DNA of 64,000 nt, from contig CP157796.1 in NCBI GenBank assembly GCA_040112665.1, forward strand, positions 62,001-126,000. The letters run 5' to 3'. Positions 42,811-51,127 of the stretch are shown in pieces (the stretch's first letter is position 1; every line of letters begins with the position of its first letter). Source of the DNA: Oceanicaulis sp. (lineage in GTDB: Bacteria; Pseudomonadota; Alphaproteobacteria; Caulobacterales; Maricaulaceae). Below the pieces are notes generated by a model. That model made no database searches and was not told the DNA's origin. It worked only from the letters and a program-made list of their open reading frames with translations. The translations under genes were made by a program, and so were the position numbers.

Positions 42811-44616
42811 TTGACCGAGGCGACCGCCAGCGCGGCGGACGCGGAGACCGTCCCTCCCGCGCCCGCCCCGGCCGAGCCGCCAGGCCCGGCCAAGTCGCGC
42901 GCGCTCGCCCGGCGGCTCTGGAACGGCTGGCTGAAGAAACGCCCCGGCCTGATCGGCTGGGCGCTGTTTCTGTCGGCGATCACCGCTGCGGCGGCGTCGG
43001 GCTACGGCGTCGTGGTGCAATACGCCTCGGGACTTCTCGAAGCGCGCGACCCCTCCGTGCTGTGGATCGCGCCTGCGGCGATCCTGGGGATCGTCGGGGC
43101 GCGCGCGATCAGCCTTTATTTCCAGACCGTGGCGACCAACCGGCTCGCCCTGTCGGTGATGCGCGATCTTCAGACCGCCATGTTCGACCGGCTGATCACG
43201 GCGGATTTTGCGCGCATCGAGCGCGAGCCGGTCGGCTCGATCATTTCCCGCTTCACCAACGACATCACCATGCTGCGCGAGGGCCTGATCCGCGCGGCGA
43301 ACAATTTGATGCGCGACACGCTGCAGGTCGCCGGCTGCCTTGCGGTGATGCTGTGGCTGGACTGGGTGCTGACCCTTGTGATCGTCATCGTGCTGCCGCT
43401 CGCCGCCCAGCCGGTGCTGCGCATCGGCAAGGCGATCCGCAAACGCGCGGACGCCGTGCAGACCCAGATGGGCGACGTGTCGAGCTTTCTCGAGGAAAGC
43501 TTCTCCGGCGCGCGCATGGTGAAAAGCTTCTCCCTCGAACCCTGGGCGAAGGGCCGAGCCAAGACCCGCTTCGCCGACCGGTTCAGGCTGGTCCTGTCCA
43601 TGGTCGCCCAGCGCGCGCGGATCGAACCGGTGATGGAGGCTGCAGGCGGTCTGGCGCTGGCGGTGGTGTTCGGCGTCGCCGGCTGGCGCGCGGTGCAGGG
43701 CGCGACGGACCTGTCCGATCTTCTGGGCTTCATCGTCACGCTTCTGGTGCTCAGCCCCGCCGCGCGCGCGCTGGCCTCGCTCACCGGCGTGCTGCAGGAA
43801 GGCTTCGCCGTGCTCGACCGGGTGTTCCGCCTGATCGACGAGCAACCCGAGCTGGTCGAGCCTGACGACGCGAAACCGCTGAGCGTGGTCCAGGGCGGCG
43901 TTCAGGTCAGGGACGTGAGCTTCGCCTACGAGCCCGGCCAGTCCGCGCTCGACGGGGTGACGATCGAGGTCGCGCCGGGCGAGACGGTCGCGCTGGTCGG
44001 ACCGTCCGGATCGGGCAAGACGACGCTGCTCAATCTCGTGGGCCGGCTTTACGATCCGGGCTCGGGGACGATCGAGATCGACGGTCAGGATCTGGCGGCC
44101 TCCACCCTCGCCTCGGTGCGCGGCGCGACCGCGCTCGTCAGCCAGGACGTCACGCTTTTCGACGACACCATCAGGGCGAACATCGCGCTGGGCCGGCTCG
44201 ACGCCAGCGACGACGAGATCACGGCTGCAGCCGAGGCCGCTGACGCGCATGACTTCATCACCGCCCTGCCCGATGGCTATGACAGCCCCGCGGGTCCCAA
44301 GGGCTCGAACCTGTCGGGCGGGCAGCGCCAGCGCATTGCGATCGCCCGCGCGATCCTGAAGGACGCGCCGATCCTGCTGCTGGACGAAGCCACCAGCGCG
44401 CTCGACGCCAAATCCGAGGCCCGGGTGCAGGATGCGCTCGAACGGCTCAGCGAGGGACGCACCACGCTCGTGGTCGCCCACAGGCTGTCCACCGTGCGCA
44501 AGGCGGACCGGATCTATGTGATGAAGGACGGCGGGGTAGTGGAATCGGGAACCCACGACGCGCTTATGGCCCAAGGCGGGCTCTACGCCGAACTCAGCCG
44601 GTTGCAGCTGCGCTAG
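42811..44616 (+). CDS. MsbA-like ABC transporter (fused permease and ATPase)
   Basis: The 601-residue half-transporter has an N-terminal Pro/Ala-rich leader and six membrane helices (about residues 45-310). The ATPase domain has Walker A GPSGSGKTTLL, signature NLSGGQRQRIAIARAIL and Walker B ILLLDEATSALD. Position beside cysQ, DUF4170 and near waaA/lpxK suggests that it flips lipid A or another lipid, as MsbA does. A general multidrug exporter is the alternative. The TTG start at 42811 has only weak ribosome support. It ends nine bases before a promoter for the next gene. Confidence 0.9.
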   Translation: MTEATASAADAETVPPAPAPAEPPGPAKSRALARRLWNGWLKKRPGLIGWALFLSAITAAAASGYGVVVQYASGLLEARDPSVLWIAPAAILGIVGARAISLYFQTVATNRLALSVMRDLQTAMFDRLITADFARIEREPVGSIISRFTNDITMLREGLIRAANNLMRDTLQVAGCLAVMLWLDWVLTLVIVIVLPLAAQPVLRIGKAIRKRADAVQTQMGDVSSFLEESFSGARMVKSFSLEPWAKGRAKTRFADRFRLVLSMVAQRARIEPVMEAAGGLALAVVFGVAGWRAVQGATDLSDLLGFIVTLLVLSPAARALASLTGVLQEGFAVLDRVFRLIDEQPELVEPDDAKPLSVVQGGVQVRDVSFAYEPGQSALDGVTIEVAPGETVALVGPSGSGKTTLLNLVGRLYDPGSGTIEIDGQDLAASTLASVRGATALVSQDVTLFDDTIRANIALGRLDASDDEITAAAEAADAHDFITALPDGYDSPAGPKGSNLSGGQRQRIAIARAILKDAPILLLDEATSALDAKSEARVQDALERLSEGRTTLVVAHRLSTVRKADRIYVMKDGGVVESGTHDALMAQGGLYAELSRLQLR

Positions 44617-44624
44617 CCCAGAAA

Positions 44625-44650
44625 TTGACAGGCCGAATTTCGCATATAAC
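44625..44650 (+). promoter_or_regulatory. candidate promoter for the following lipoprotein gene
   Basis: TTGACA (44625-44630), a 14-base spacer and TATAAC (44645-44650) match the Caulobacter -35/-10 pattern closely (TANAWC type -10). The lipoprotein ATG is at 44680 with GGAGG at 44669-44673. Confidence 0.6.
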
Positions 44651-44679
44651 CTCCCGAGAATGTCCAGCGGAGGTCGATC

Positions 44680-45117
44680 ATGCGCGTAACAGCCTGTCTC
44701 GCAGCGTCGTTGCTTCTCGCAGGATGCTCCTTTTTCGACACCGAGTTCGTCGACACGCCGCGTCTCGACGAGATCAAGTCGATCGGAACCGTCGATCCAG
44801 AAGCGGCATGGAGGCCGAGCCGGTTAGACGACTTCCCTGAAGCGAACCTGCTCGTGCATGTCGAGCTGTGCGGCATGGACGGCGGCGACATCCATCATGC
44901 AGCGTTAGCGCGGGCCGATGCGATCGCAGACGTCGACGAGCGTCAGACATGGCTCGACGCTTACGTGACTGCGGTCGATGTGTTCGAACGCCAGGTCCGC
45001 TACAACCTCGCCTCCGGCTCCATATCGAGCAAGAGCAGCGGGTGCAGTCGCGCTGACGAAGCCTACGCCGCCTGGCGCGATACAGGCGCTTTGCCGCGGC
45101 GGCTCCTCGGAGGCTAG
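44680..45117 (+). CDS. uncharacterised lipoprotein
   Basis: The 145-residue protein has a signal peptide ending LLAGC (Cys16), so it is anchored in a membrane. The mature part is helical with two or three cysteines (HVELCGMDGGDIHHAALARAD and SSGCSRADEAYAAW). No known domain was recognised. The codon use looks less GC-biased than that of its neighbours, by eye, which may mean later arrival. It has its own promoter and a strong GGAGG site. It is placed between the ABC transporter gene and a convergent FkbM-type methyltransferase gene. Confidence 0.75.
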   Translation: MRVTACLAASLLLAGCSFFDTEFVDTPRLDEIKSIGTVDPEAAWRPSRLDDFPEANLLVHVELCGMDGGDIHHAALARADAIADVDERQTWLDAYVTAVDVFERQVRYNLASGSISSKSSGCSRADEAYAAWRDTGALPRRLLGG

Positions 45118-45144
45118 CGTCGCCGCCCCCCCAGGCTGCACCCG

Positions 45145-45921
45145 CTAGCCCAGAAGCTTCGCGCGATCCAGCGACCGCTCGCGCTCCGGCGCGACGTAGA
45201 AAGTGTTGAGCGCGCCCCGGCGCCCAGCGCTCAGCCGCCCGTTTTCAAACGCCGCGCGCGTCCAGCCGAGCTCCTCGCACAGCCAGGCGTCGCCGTCGGT
45301 GTTGTTTTCCATGAGCACCAGCGGCGCTGACGTCTCCAGCGTCTTGCGCGCGCCGGTGAGCACCGCGCGTTCGAAGCCCTGCACGTCGAGTTTCAGAAAG
45401 CCCACCGGCAGAGCCAGCTGGTCGAGCGGGAAGGTCCGCGCATCGAAACCAATGACTTCGAGCTTTGCGGGATCGAAGGCGGCCACGGTCTTCGCATTGA
45501 GCCAGCTGCGGCATTCCTCGGCGTCGAACGAGGCCAGCCCGTCATAGACGAAGCCGCGATAGACCGGCACGAACAGCCGCCGCGTCTCTTCCTTGGGCCC
45601 CAAGCCGCAGCGATAGACGGCGAGCGCGGGATCGTCCTCAAACAGCCGGGCGAGGGACAGGGCGAGGCGCGGATTTGGCTCGAAGGCGTGGATCAGCGCG
45701 TCGGGATGATACAGCCGGATGGCGTCGATGCTCTGGCCGCGATTGGCGCCGACATCGACGAACACCTCCCCGGGTTCGGGCGACCAGCGTTCAAGCAGCC
45801 GGAAATCGGGTTCGAACGGCGCGCGCAGCGCCCTTCGCCAGAAGCGCTGGAAGCTGGCCTTGGCGTCGACGAGCGAGGGAAAGCGGCTCTGAAAGGCGCG
45901 GACATGAGCGGCGACGTGCAT
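45145..45921 (-). CDS. FkbM-family methyltransferase
   Basis: The 258-residue protein has a SAM-binding fold: GEVFVDVGANRGQSIDAIRLYHPDALIHAFEPNP is motif I and the acidic loop. LPVGFLKLDVQGFERAVLTGARKTL is the FkbM signature, followed by VLMENNTDGDAWLC. FkbM proteins O-methylate sugars or polyketides, and in bacteria often surface polysaccharides. The ATG at 45921 has GGGAGG six bases upstream; a start 12 codons earlier lacks this. Placement near lipid A genes fits a role in LPS or glycan decoration, but this is inference. Confidence 0.85.
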   Translation of the reverse strand: MHVAAHVRAFQSRFPSLVDAKASFQRFWRRALRAPFEPDFRLLERWSPEPGEVFVDVGANRGQSIDAIRLYHPDALIHAFEPNPRLALSLARLFEDDPALAVYRCGLGPKEETRRLFVPVYRGFVYDGLASFDAEECRSWLNAKTVAAFDPAKLEVIGFDARTFPLDQLALPVGFLKLDVQGFERAVLTGARKTLETSAPLVLMENNTDGDAWLCEELGWTRAAFENGRLSAGRRGALNTFYVAPERERSLDRAKLLG

Positions 45922-45974
45922 CGGGATCCTCCCTTGCGTAGGGAAGGCTCGGTGCAAGCGCCATGCCGGTAAGG

Positions 45975-46370
45975 TCAGACCAGAGGCAGCGCCTCGGATT
46001 CCATCGACCAGTCCAGCCAGACCTGCGCTTCGGCGACGGAGGTGAAGATCGCGCAGTCATGACCGGCGTCTGCGATCGCCTTGCGGTAGATGCGCGCGAT
46101 CGTGGACTCGAGATCGGTGGCGAGGATCGCGACGCGTGAGGGACGAAGAACCGAAACAGCGCGGATCGCCCGATCCATCAGGACGCCGGGCTCGGTCGCG
46201 CAGACGGTCGGGCGAAGATCGTACAGGATGCGATCGGCCTCGCAATCCTTGTAGAAGTCGAGGAACTTGGCCAGCCCCTCCTCGCCGGCGCGGACGTCCC
46301 TGCGCCCGGTGGCCACGATCACCAGAACGCCGCTGTCTTCGAGCACTTTCAGTCCGAGTTCACCCGGCAT
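45975..46370 (-). CDS. hypothetical protein, possible SpoIIAA/STAS-like fold
   Basis: The 131-residue soluble protein has alternating strands and helices: VLEDSGVLVIVATGRRDVRAGEE, then DRILYDLRPTVCATE, RPSRVAILATDLESTIARIYR and ending in AQVWLDW. The pattern recalls SpoIIAA-like or STAS-like regulators, but no motif gives function. The ATG at 46370 follows GAGGG; a longer frame to 46481 is unsupported. It lies 53 bases upstream of the FkbM gene on the same strand and could share its transcript. Confidence 0.5.
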   Translation of the reverse strand: MPGELGLKVLEDSGVLVIVATGRRDVRAGEEGLAKFLDFYKDCEADRILYDLRPTVCATEPGVLMDRAIRAVSVLRPSRVAILATDLESTIARIYRKAIADAGHDCAIFTSVAEAQVWLDWSMESEALPLV

Positions 46371-46438
46371 CGTTCCGCCCTCACGCTTCGGAACGATGTT
46401 CGCCGATCTGGTGTAAACAGACCCTTTCGGGAATGCAC

Positions 46439-47101
46439 CTACTCGCGGCGCAGAATTCCCTCGGTGAGTGCAGAGCCCCACCAGCTGGCCATGAAGCCGT
46501 CATGGCAGGCCTGGCGGTCGTATTCGGTGCGCACCCACTCGAGAAAATCGATCGGGTCTTGCGCGTTGCGCCTGCGGTAGAGCTCGAAGAAATGGTCGAG
46601 CATGCCGGTCTTGCCGTGCTTGACGTGCAGGTATTTCAGGGAGAGCTGCTCGATCGCCTCCTCGAAGGGCGCCTTTTCGTGCAGCAGCTTGTAGAGCACC
46701 GCCACGATCCCGGCCCGGTCCGCACCCGACTTGCAGTGCATGTAGGCGGGATATTCGATCTGGTCGAAGACCTCGATCAGGCGTTCGATCCGCTCCACGA
46801 AGGGCGCCTCGCGCGAGCCCCAGGGCAGATCGACGATGTCGAGCCCCAGCGCTTTGCAGGCGTGGTGTTCAAGGTCGTAATAATGCCGGCCCGGCTGGGT
46901 TCCGCGCAGATTGAGGATCGTCTTGAACCCCATGTCGCGCAGCTGTTTCAGGCGCGCAGGGCTGGGCTGGTTGCCGCGCCACATCTCGCCGCCTACGTGG
47001 TGCATGTTGTGAAAGCGCAGGCGCAGCACGCCGTGATCGCCCCACATCAGCCCCCGCATGGCGCGCTTATAGGTCGCCGGATCGTCGAGATTCGTGCTCA
47101 T
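46439..47101 (-). CDS. PTP/dual-specificity-like phosphatase, possible lipid A phosphatase of CtpA type
   Basis: The 220-residue cytoplasmic-looking protein has the cysteine phosphatase loop HCKSGADRAG (HCx5R). A DxxxxD-like acid may lie in the segment LDIVDLPWGSREAP, and the N-terminal fold has GFKTILNLRGTQP, typical of dual-specificity phosphatases. In Caulobacter the PTP-like protein CtpA is needed for normal lipid A and envelope integrity. Location next to the lipid A genes makes this a candidate relative, which is inference. The ATG at 47101 is chosen because it gives the normal family N-terminus; the ribosome site is weak. Divergent from the DUF374 gene, 89 bases away. Confidence 0.75.
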   Translation of the reverse strand: MSTNLDDPATYKRAMRGLMWGDHGVLRLRFHNMHHVGGEMWRGNQPSPARLKQLRDMGFKTILNLRGTQPGRHYYDLEHHACKALGLDIVDLPWGSREAPFVERIERLIEVFDQIEYPAYMHCKSGADRAGIVAVLYKLLHEKAPFEEAIEQLSLKYLHVKHGKTGMLDHFFELYRRRNAQDPIDFLEWVRTEYDRQACHDGFMASWWGSALTEGILRRE

Positions 47102-47190
47102 GGACCGGTGAAGTAAGCGGGCGGAGCCCGATGTGCAACGCACGCGCCGCGCTTGACGAAGGCCGCCGGGGCGGCGAAGCACAAAGCCGC

Positions 47191-47925
47191 ATGCTCAAAG
47201 CGCTTCTCAATTCCGCCCCGGTGCAGACCGTGATCGCCGCGCTCGTCGCCGCTCATATGAGCTTGTGCAAGGCGACCACGCGCTGGACGCGCGAGGGGCT
47301 CGAGCACGCCGAACCGGTCTGGCGTTCGGGCCGCGGCGTGGTGGGCTGCGTCTGGCACGGACGGATCCTGATGACCATCGCGGTCTGGCCGGAGCACGCC
47401 CAGCCGGCATCCATCCTCATCTCCCGCTCCCGCGAGGGCGACATCGTCAGCCGGGTGGCGCAGTTTCAGAAGGTCGGCGTGGTGCGCGGCTCCTCGCGCA
47501 ACGCGAAAAAGGCCAAGGAAAAGGGCGGGCTCTCCGCTTTTCGTGAAATGGCGCGCCGGCTCGAAGCGGGCGGCTGCATGGCGATGACGCCGGACGGGCC
47601 GCGCGGCCCGCGCATGCGCGCCGGCGCAGGATCGGTGAGGCTCGCCAGGGCGGCAGGCGTCCCGATCCTGCCTGTCGGGTGGTCGATGAGCCGGGCGAAG
47701 GTGTTCGGTTCCTGGGACCGGTTCATGCTGCCCCTGCCGTTCGGAAAAGGCGCCATCGTCTACGGCGCGCCGATCGAGATCGCCGCAGACGCCGGCCCCG
47801 AGGCCGTCGAGGCGGCGCGCGCGCTCCTCGAAGAACGGCTGAACGACGCCACCTCGCGCGCAGACAGGCTGTGCCGCGGCGAAGCGATCGAGCCCGCCCC
47901 GCTCGCGCCGGAGCGCACGGCGTGA
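47191..47925 (+). CDS. DUF374 lysophospholipid-type acyltransferase-like protein
   Basis: The 244-residue protein has an N-terminal hydrophobic segment and the motifs VVGCVWHGRILMTI, ISRSREGDIVSRVAQFQKVGVVRGSS and AMTPDGPRGPRMRAGAGSVRLA, characteristic of DUF374. The HGR and DGPRGP segments resemble the active regions of LPS acyltransferases. It is probably part of lipid A or LPS assembly, but the reaction is unproven. The ATG at 47191 is the family start. The downstream waaA start overlaps its stop (GTGA), so the genes are translationally coupled. Confidence 0.85.
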   Translation: MLKALLNSAPVQTVIAALVAAHMSLCKATTRWTREGLEHAEPVWRSGRGVVGCVWHGRILMTIAVWPEHAQPASILISRSREGDIVSRVAQFQKVGVVRGSSRNAKKAKEKGGLSAFREMARRLEAGGCMAMTPDGPRGPRMRAGAGSVRLARAAGVPILPVGWSMSRAKVFGSWDRFMLPLPFGKGAIVYGAPIEIAADAGPEAVEAARALLEERLNDATSRADRLCRGEAIEPAPLAPERTA

Positions 47926-49202
47926 GCGCGCCGGGGCTGACGCTTTACCGGGCCGTGACCGCTCTGCTCGGCCCGCTCGCCCGCTTCGCGATCCGGCGCC
48001 GGGCGCGGCTGGGCAAGGAAGACCCCGACCGGCTCGGCGAACGCTTCGGCGCGCCTGGCGCAGCGCGTCCCGAAGGCCGGCTCGTCTGGCTTCACGCCGC
48101 AAGCGTGGGTGAAAGCCAGGTCGCGCTCGGCCTCGCCGCGGCGATGGGCGAGCGCCGGCCCGATCTGTCCTTCCTCATCACATCCGGCACGCGGACGTCC
48201 GCCGCCCTGATCGCCCGCCGCGCGCCCGCGCGGACGATCCATCAGTTCCCGCCTGTCGACACGCCGGGCTGGACGTCGGACTTCATCGCCGACTGGAAGC
48301 CCAATCTCGGCGTCTTCGTGGAGAGCGAGCTCTGGCCGAACCTCATCGAGGCGGCGGCGCGCGCCGGCGTGCCGCTGGCGCTGGTGAACGCGCGGATGAA
48401 CGAAGGCTCGCTTGAAAGCTGGTCGCGCTTTCCCCGCACGGCCCGGACGCTGCTGTCGCGGTTTTCCCATATCGGCCCGGCCGACCAGCGCACCGCCGAG
48501 GGTCTCGCCGCGCTTACGGGCCGCCCGATCGCGCCGACCGGCAATCTCAAGCTTGAAGCCGGGCTCGCCGATCCCGACCCCGAAGCGCTCGCAGAAGCCC
48601 GCGCCGCCGTCGCCGGCCGGCCGGTGTTCGTCGCCGCAAGCACGCATTCGGGCGAGGAGGCGATCCTGGCCGAGGCGCACAGGCTGATCGTGAAAGACCG
48701 CCCCGACGCGCTGATGATCCTGGCGCCCCGCCATCCCGAGCGCGCAGGCGAAGCCGCGGCCGCGCTGAACAATGCCGGCCTCGCCCACGCCGTGCGCTCC
48801 GACGGCGCCTTGCCGGCGCCGGAAACGCCCGTCTGGCTCGCCGACACGCTGGGTGAAATGGCGCTGTGGTTCGCTCTGAGCCCGGTGTCGGTGATCTGCG
48901 GCACGCTGATCGACGGCATTGGCGGGCATAACCCGATCGAGGCGACGCGCGCCGGTTCTGCGGTGATAACAGGACCTTACGCGGCGAGCTTCGCCGACGT
49001 CATGGCCGCTTACGACCGGCACGGCGCGCGGCGGGTCGCCGCTGACGCCGCAGGGATCGCCCGCGCCGTATTGGACGCCTGGGCTGGCGAAGGCCCGACT
49101 GCCGAGGCCGGAGAGCGCGCCCTGTCAGACCTGAGCGGCGGCGCGATGGCGGCCACGATTGAAGCGCTCGAAGCGCTGCTCGACCGGAGGGCGCCGCGAT
49201 GA
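47922..49202 (+). CDS. waaA: 3-deoxy-D-manno-octulosonic acid (Kdo) transferase
   Basis: The 426-residue protein adds Kdo to lipid A. The N-terminal GT-B domain has LVWLHAASVGESQVALGLA, the FVESELWPNLIEAA acceptor segment, and LVNARMNEGSLESW. The C-terminal CMP-Kdo domain has AASTHSGEEAIL and GTLIDGIGGHNPIEATRAGSAVITGP. The GTG at 47922 overlaps the DUF374 stop. It is also called kdtA. Its stop overlaps the lpxK start (ATGA). It stands within a run of outer-membrane glycolipid genes. Confidence 0.95.
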   Translation: MSAPGLTLYRAVTALLGPLARFAIRRRARLGKEDPDRLGERFGAPGAARPEGRLVWLHAASVGESQVALGLAAAMGERRPDLSFLITSGTRTSAALIARRAPARTIHQFPPVDTPGWTSDFIADWKPNLGVFVESELWPNLIEAAARAGVPLALVNARMNEGSLESWSRFPRTARTLLSRFSHIGPADQRTAEGLAALTGRPIAPTGNLKLEAGLADPDPEALAEARAAVAGRPVFVAASTHSGEEAILAEAHRLIVKDRPDALMILAPRHPERAGEAAAALNNAGLAHAVRSDGALPAPETPVWLADTLGEMALWFALSPVSVICGTLIDGIGGHNPIEATRAGSAVITGPYAASFADVMAAYDRHGARRVAADAAGIARAVLDAWAGEGPTAEAGERALSDLSGGAMAATIEALEALLDRRAPR

Positions 49203-50209
49203 GACCGCCCGCTTTCTGGGACGCGGACGCGCCGCGCTCCTCCTCCCGCCTCGCCCGCGCGCTTCTGAGCCCTGTCGGCGCGCTCTACGCCTTCGCCACG
49301 GCGAGGCGGATCGCGACGACGACGCCTGCGCCAGCGCCCGTTCCGGTGATCTGCGTGGGCAATCTCACCGTGGGCGGGACGGGCAAGACCCCGGTGACGA
49401 TCGCGGTGATCGAGGCGGCGCGCGGGCTGGGTCTCAGCCCGGCCGGGCTGAGCCGGGGCTGGGGCGGCGCGCTGAAAGGTCCGGTGCGGGTCGATCCCAA
49501 GCTGCACACCGCCCGCGAGGCCGGGGACGAGCCGCTGCTGATCGCGCGGGCCGCGCCGGCCTATGTCGATCCCGATCGTGTCGAGGGCGCCCGTCTGGCG
49601 GCGTCTGAAGGCGCGGACATCGTGGTCATGGATGACGGCCACCAGAACCCCAAGCTTTCAAAGACCCGCTCCATCGTCGTGGTCGACGCGATGACCGGCT
49701 GGGGGCCGGGCGGAATCTTTCCCGCGGGTCCGTTGCGCGAGCCGGTCGAGGCCGGTCTGGCCCGCGCCGACGCGGTCGTGGTGATGACCCCTGAGCAAGG
49801 CTACGAACCCGATTACGCCGGTCTGGGACTGGACCGGCTCGAAAAACCCGTGCTGCGCGCCTGGCTGGAGCCCGAAGCGCCGCCGCCTTCAGGGCCGCTG
49901 CTCGCCTTCGCCGGAATCGGCCGGCCGCAGAAATTCTACGACGCGCTGACCCGCGCGGGCGGCGAGCTCGTCGAGACCGCAAGCTTTCCCGACCATCACC
50001 GCTTCACCCGCGCCGAGCTCGACCAGCTCGCAGACCTGGCCGCGGCGCACGGGGCGAGCCTTGTCACCACCGAGAAGGACTGGGTGCGTCTGCCCGGCGA
50101 GGTGCAGGGCTCGGTCGCCGCCTGGCCGGTGCGCGCCCGCTTCGCAGAGCCCGCCCGGCTGGACGCGCTGATACAGGACGCAGTGGACGCCTTCGCCGGT
50201 CGCCGCTAG
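49199..50209 (+). CDS. lpxK: tetraacyldisaccharide 4'-kinase
   Basis: The 336-residue inner-membrane kinase phosphorylates the 4'-position of the lipid A precursor. The P-loop is VICVGNLTVGGTGKTPVTIAVI, preceded by the Arg-rich N-terminal helix. DIVVMDDGHQNPKLSKTRSIVVVDA carries the catalytic Asp-Asp-Gly-His region, and AFAGIGRPQKFYDAL is the C-terminal domain. It is translationally coupled to waaA by ATGA. The lpxL-like gene follows after nine bases. It is typical in length and content. Confidence 0.95.
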   Translation: MRPPAFWDADAPRSSSRLARALLSPVGALYAFATARRIATTTPAPAPVPVICVGNLTVGGTGKTPVTIAVIEAARGLGLSPAGLSRGWGGALKGPVRVDPKLHTAREAGDEPLLIARAAPAYVDPDRVEGARLAASEGADIVVMDDGHQNPKLSKTRSIVVVDAMTGWGPGGIFPAGPLREPVEAGLARADAVVVMTPEQGYEPDYAGLGLDRLEKPVLRAWLEPEAPPPSGPLLAFAGIGRPQKFYDALTRAGGELVETASFPDHHRFTRAELDQLADLAAAHGASLVTTEKDWVRLPGEVQGSVAAWPVRARFAEPARLDALIQDAVDAFAGRR

Positions 50210-50218
50210 TCAGGACCG

Positions 50219-51127
50219 ATGACGTCCTTCGCCCAGCGCATCGCCTTTTCCGCCGAGACCGCCGGCTGGAACGCCTATCAGGGGCTGTTCCGGTCGATGA
50301 GCCTCGAGCGCGCGTCCGATTTCGGCGCGGCGCTGATGCGCCGGATCGGCCCGCTGGCCTCGGTCCAGCACGTCGCGCGCACCAACATGAAGATCGCCTT
50401 CCCCGAAGCGAGCGAACGCGAACTCGACCGCCTGCTCGACGCGATGTGGGACAATTTCGGCCGGCTTCTGGGCGAGTTCCCCAACACCCACCGCTTCGAT
50501 TTTTCCGAGGGCTCCGACCAGCTCGAGGTCGAGGGGATCGACATCCTTCGCGAATTCGACCGGGCTGGTCAGCCTGCGGTGCTGGTGGGCGGTCATTTCG
50601 CAAACTGGGAGCTGATGCCGGCGGTCATCGTGCGGCATATGAAGGACTGCCGGATCACCTACCGGCACGCCAACAACCCTCAGATCGACCGCGCCATCAT
50701 CGCCCAGCGCCAGGCCTACGGGGTGAACGTCTTCGCGCCCAAGGGCGAGACCGGCGCCAAGGAGATCATGAAGGCGCTGAAACAGGGCGCCTCGGTCGCC
50801 CTGATGAACGATCAGAAGATGAATGACGGGATCGCCGCGCCCTTCTTCGGCCGCGAGGCGATGACCGCGTCTGGCCCGGCCCGCATGGCGCTGAGATACA
50901 ACTGTCCGCTGGTGCCGATGAGCATCGTCCGGAAGGACGGCTGCCGGTTCAAGATCACCGTCTTCGAACCTTTCGAAAAGCCCGAGGGCAAGGACGCCGC
51001 GGCGATCCTTGAGCTGGTCACGAAGGTGAACCGCTTCATCGAGGACCAGATCCGCCGCGCGCCCTCGCAATGGTTCTGGGTGCACCGGCGGTTTGAGAAG
51101 AGCCTCTACCGCAAGGACGCGGGCTGA
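50219..51127 (+). CDS. lipid A late acyltransferase, LpxL/HtrB family
   Basis: The 302-residue protein has an H-x4-E active site in LVGGHFANWELMPAV and the PRDxR-like region replaced by VALMNDQKMNDGIAAPFFG. ARMALRYNCPLVPMSIVRKDGCRF and the FWVHRRFEKSLY ending are typical. It adds a secondary acyl chain to Kdo-lipid A or its precursor. Which chain, and whether LpxL or LpxM is the better name, cannot be decided from sequence. It is last in the cluster after lpxK. It overlaps the convergent M23 gene by 22 bases. Confidence 0.9.
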   Translation: MTSFAQRIAFSAETAGWNAYQGLFRSMSLERASDFGAALMRRIGPLASVQHVARTNMKIAFPEASERELDRLLDAMWDNFGRLLGEFPNTHRFDFSEGSDQLEVEGIDILREFDRAGQPAVLVGGHFANWELMPAVIVRHMKDCRITYRHANNPQIDRAIIAQRQAYGVNVFAPKGETGAKEIMKALKQGASVALMNDQKMNDGIAAPFFGREAMTASGPARMALRYNCPLVPMSIVRKDGCRFKITVFEPFEKPEGKDAAAILELVTKVNRFIEDQIRRAPSQWFWVHRRFEKSLYRKDAG

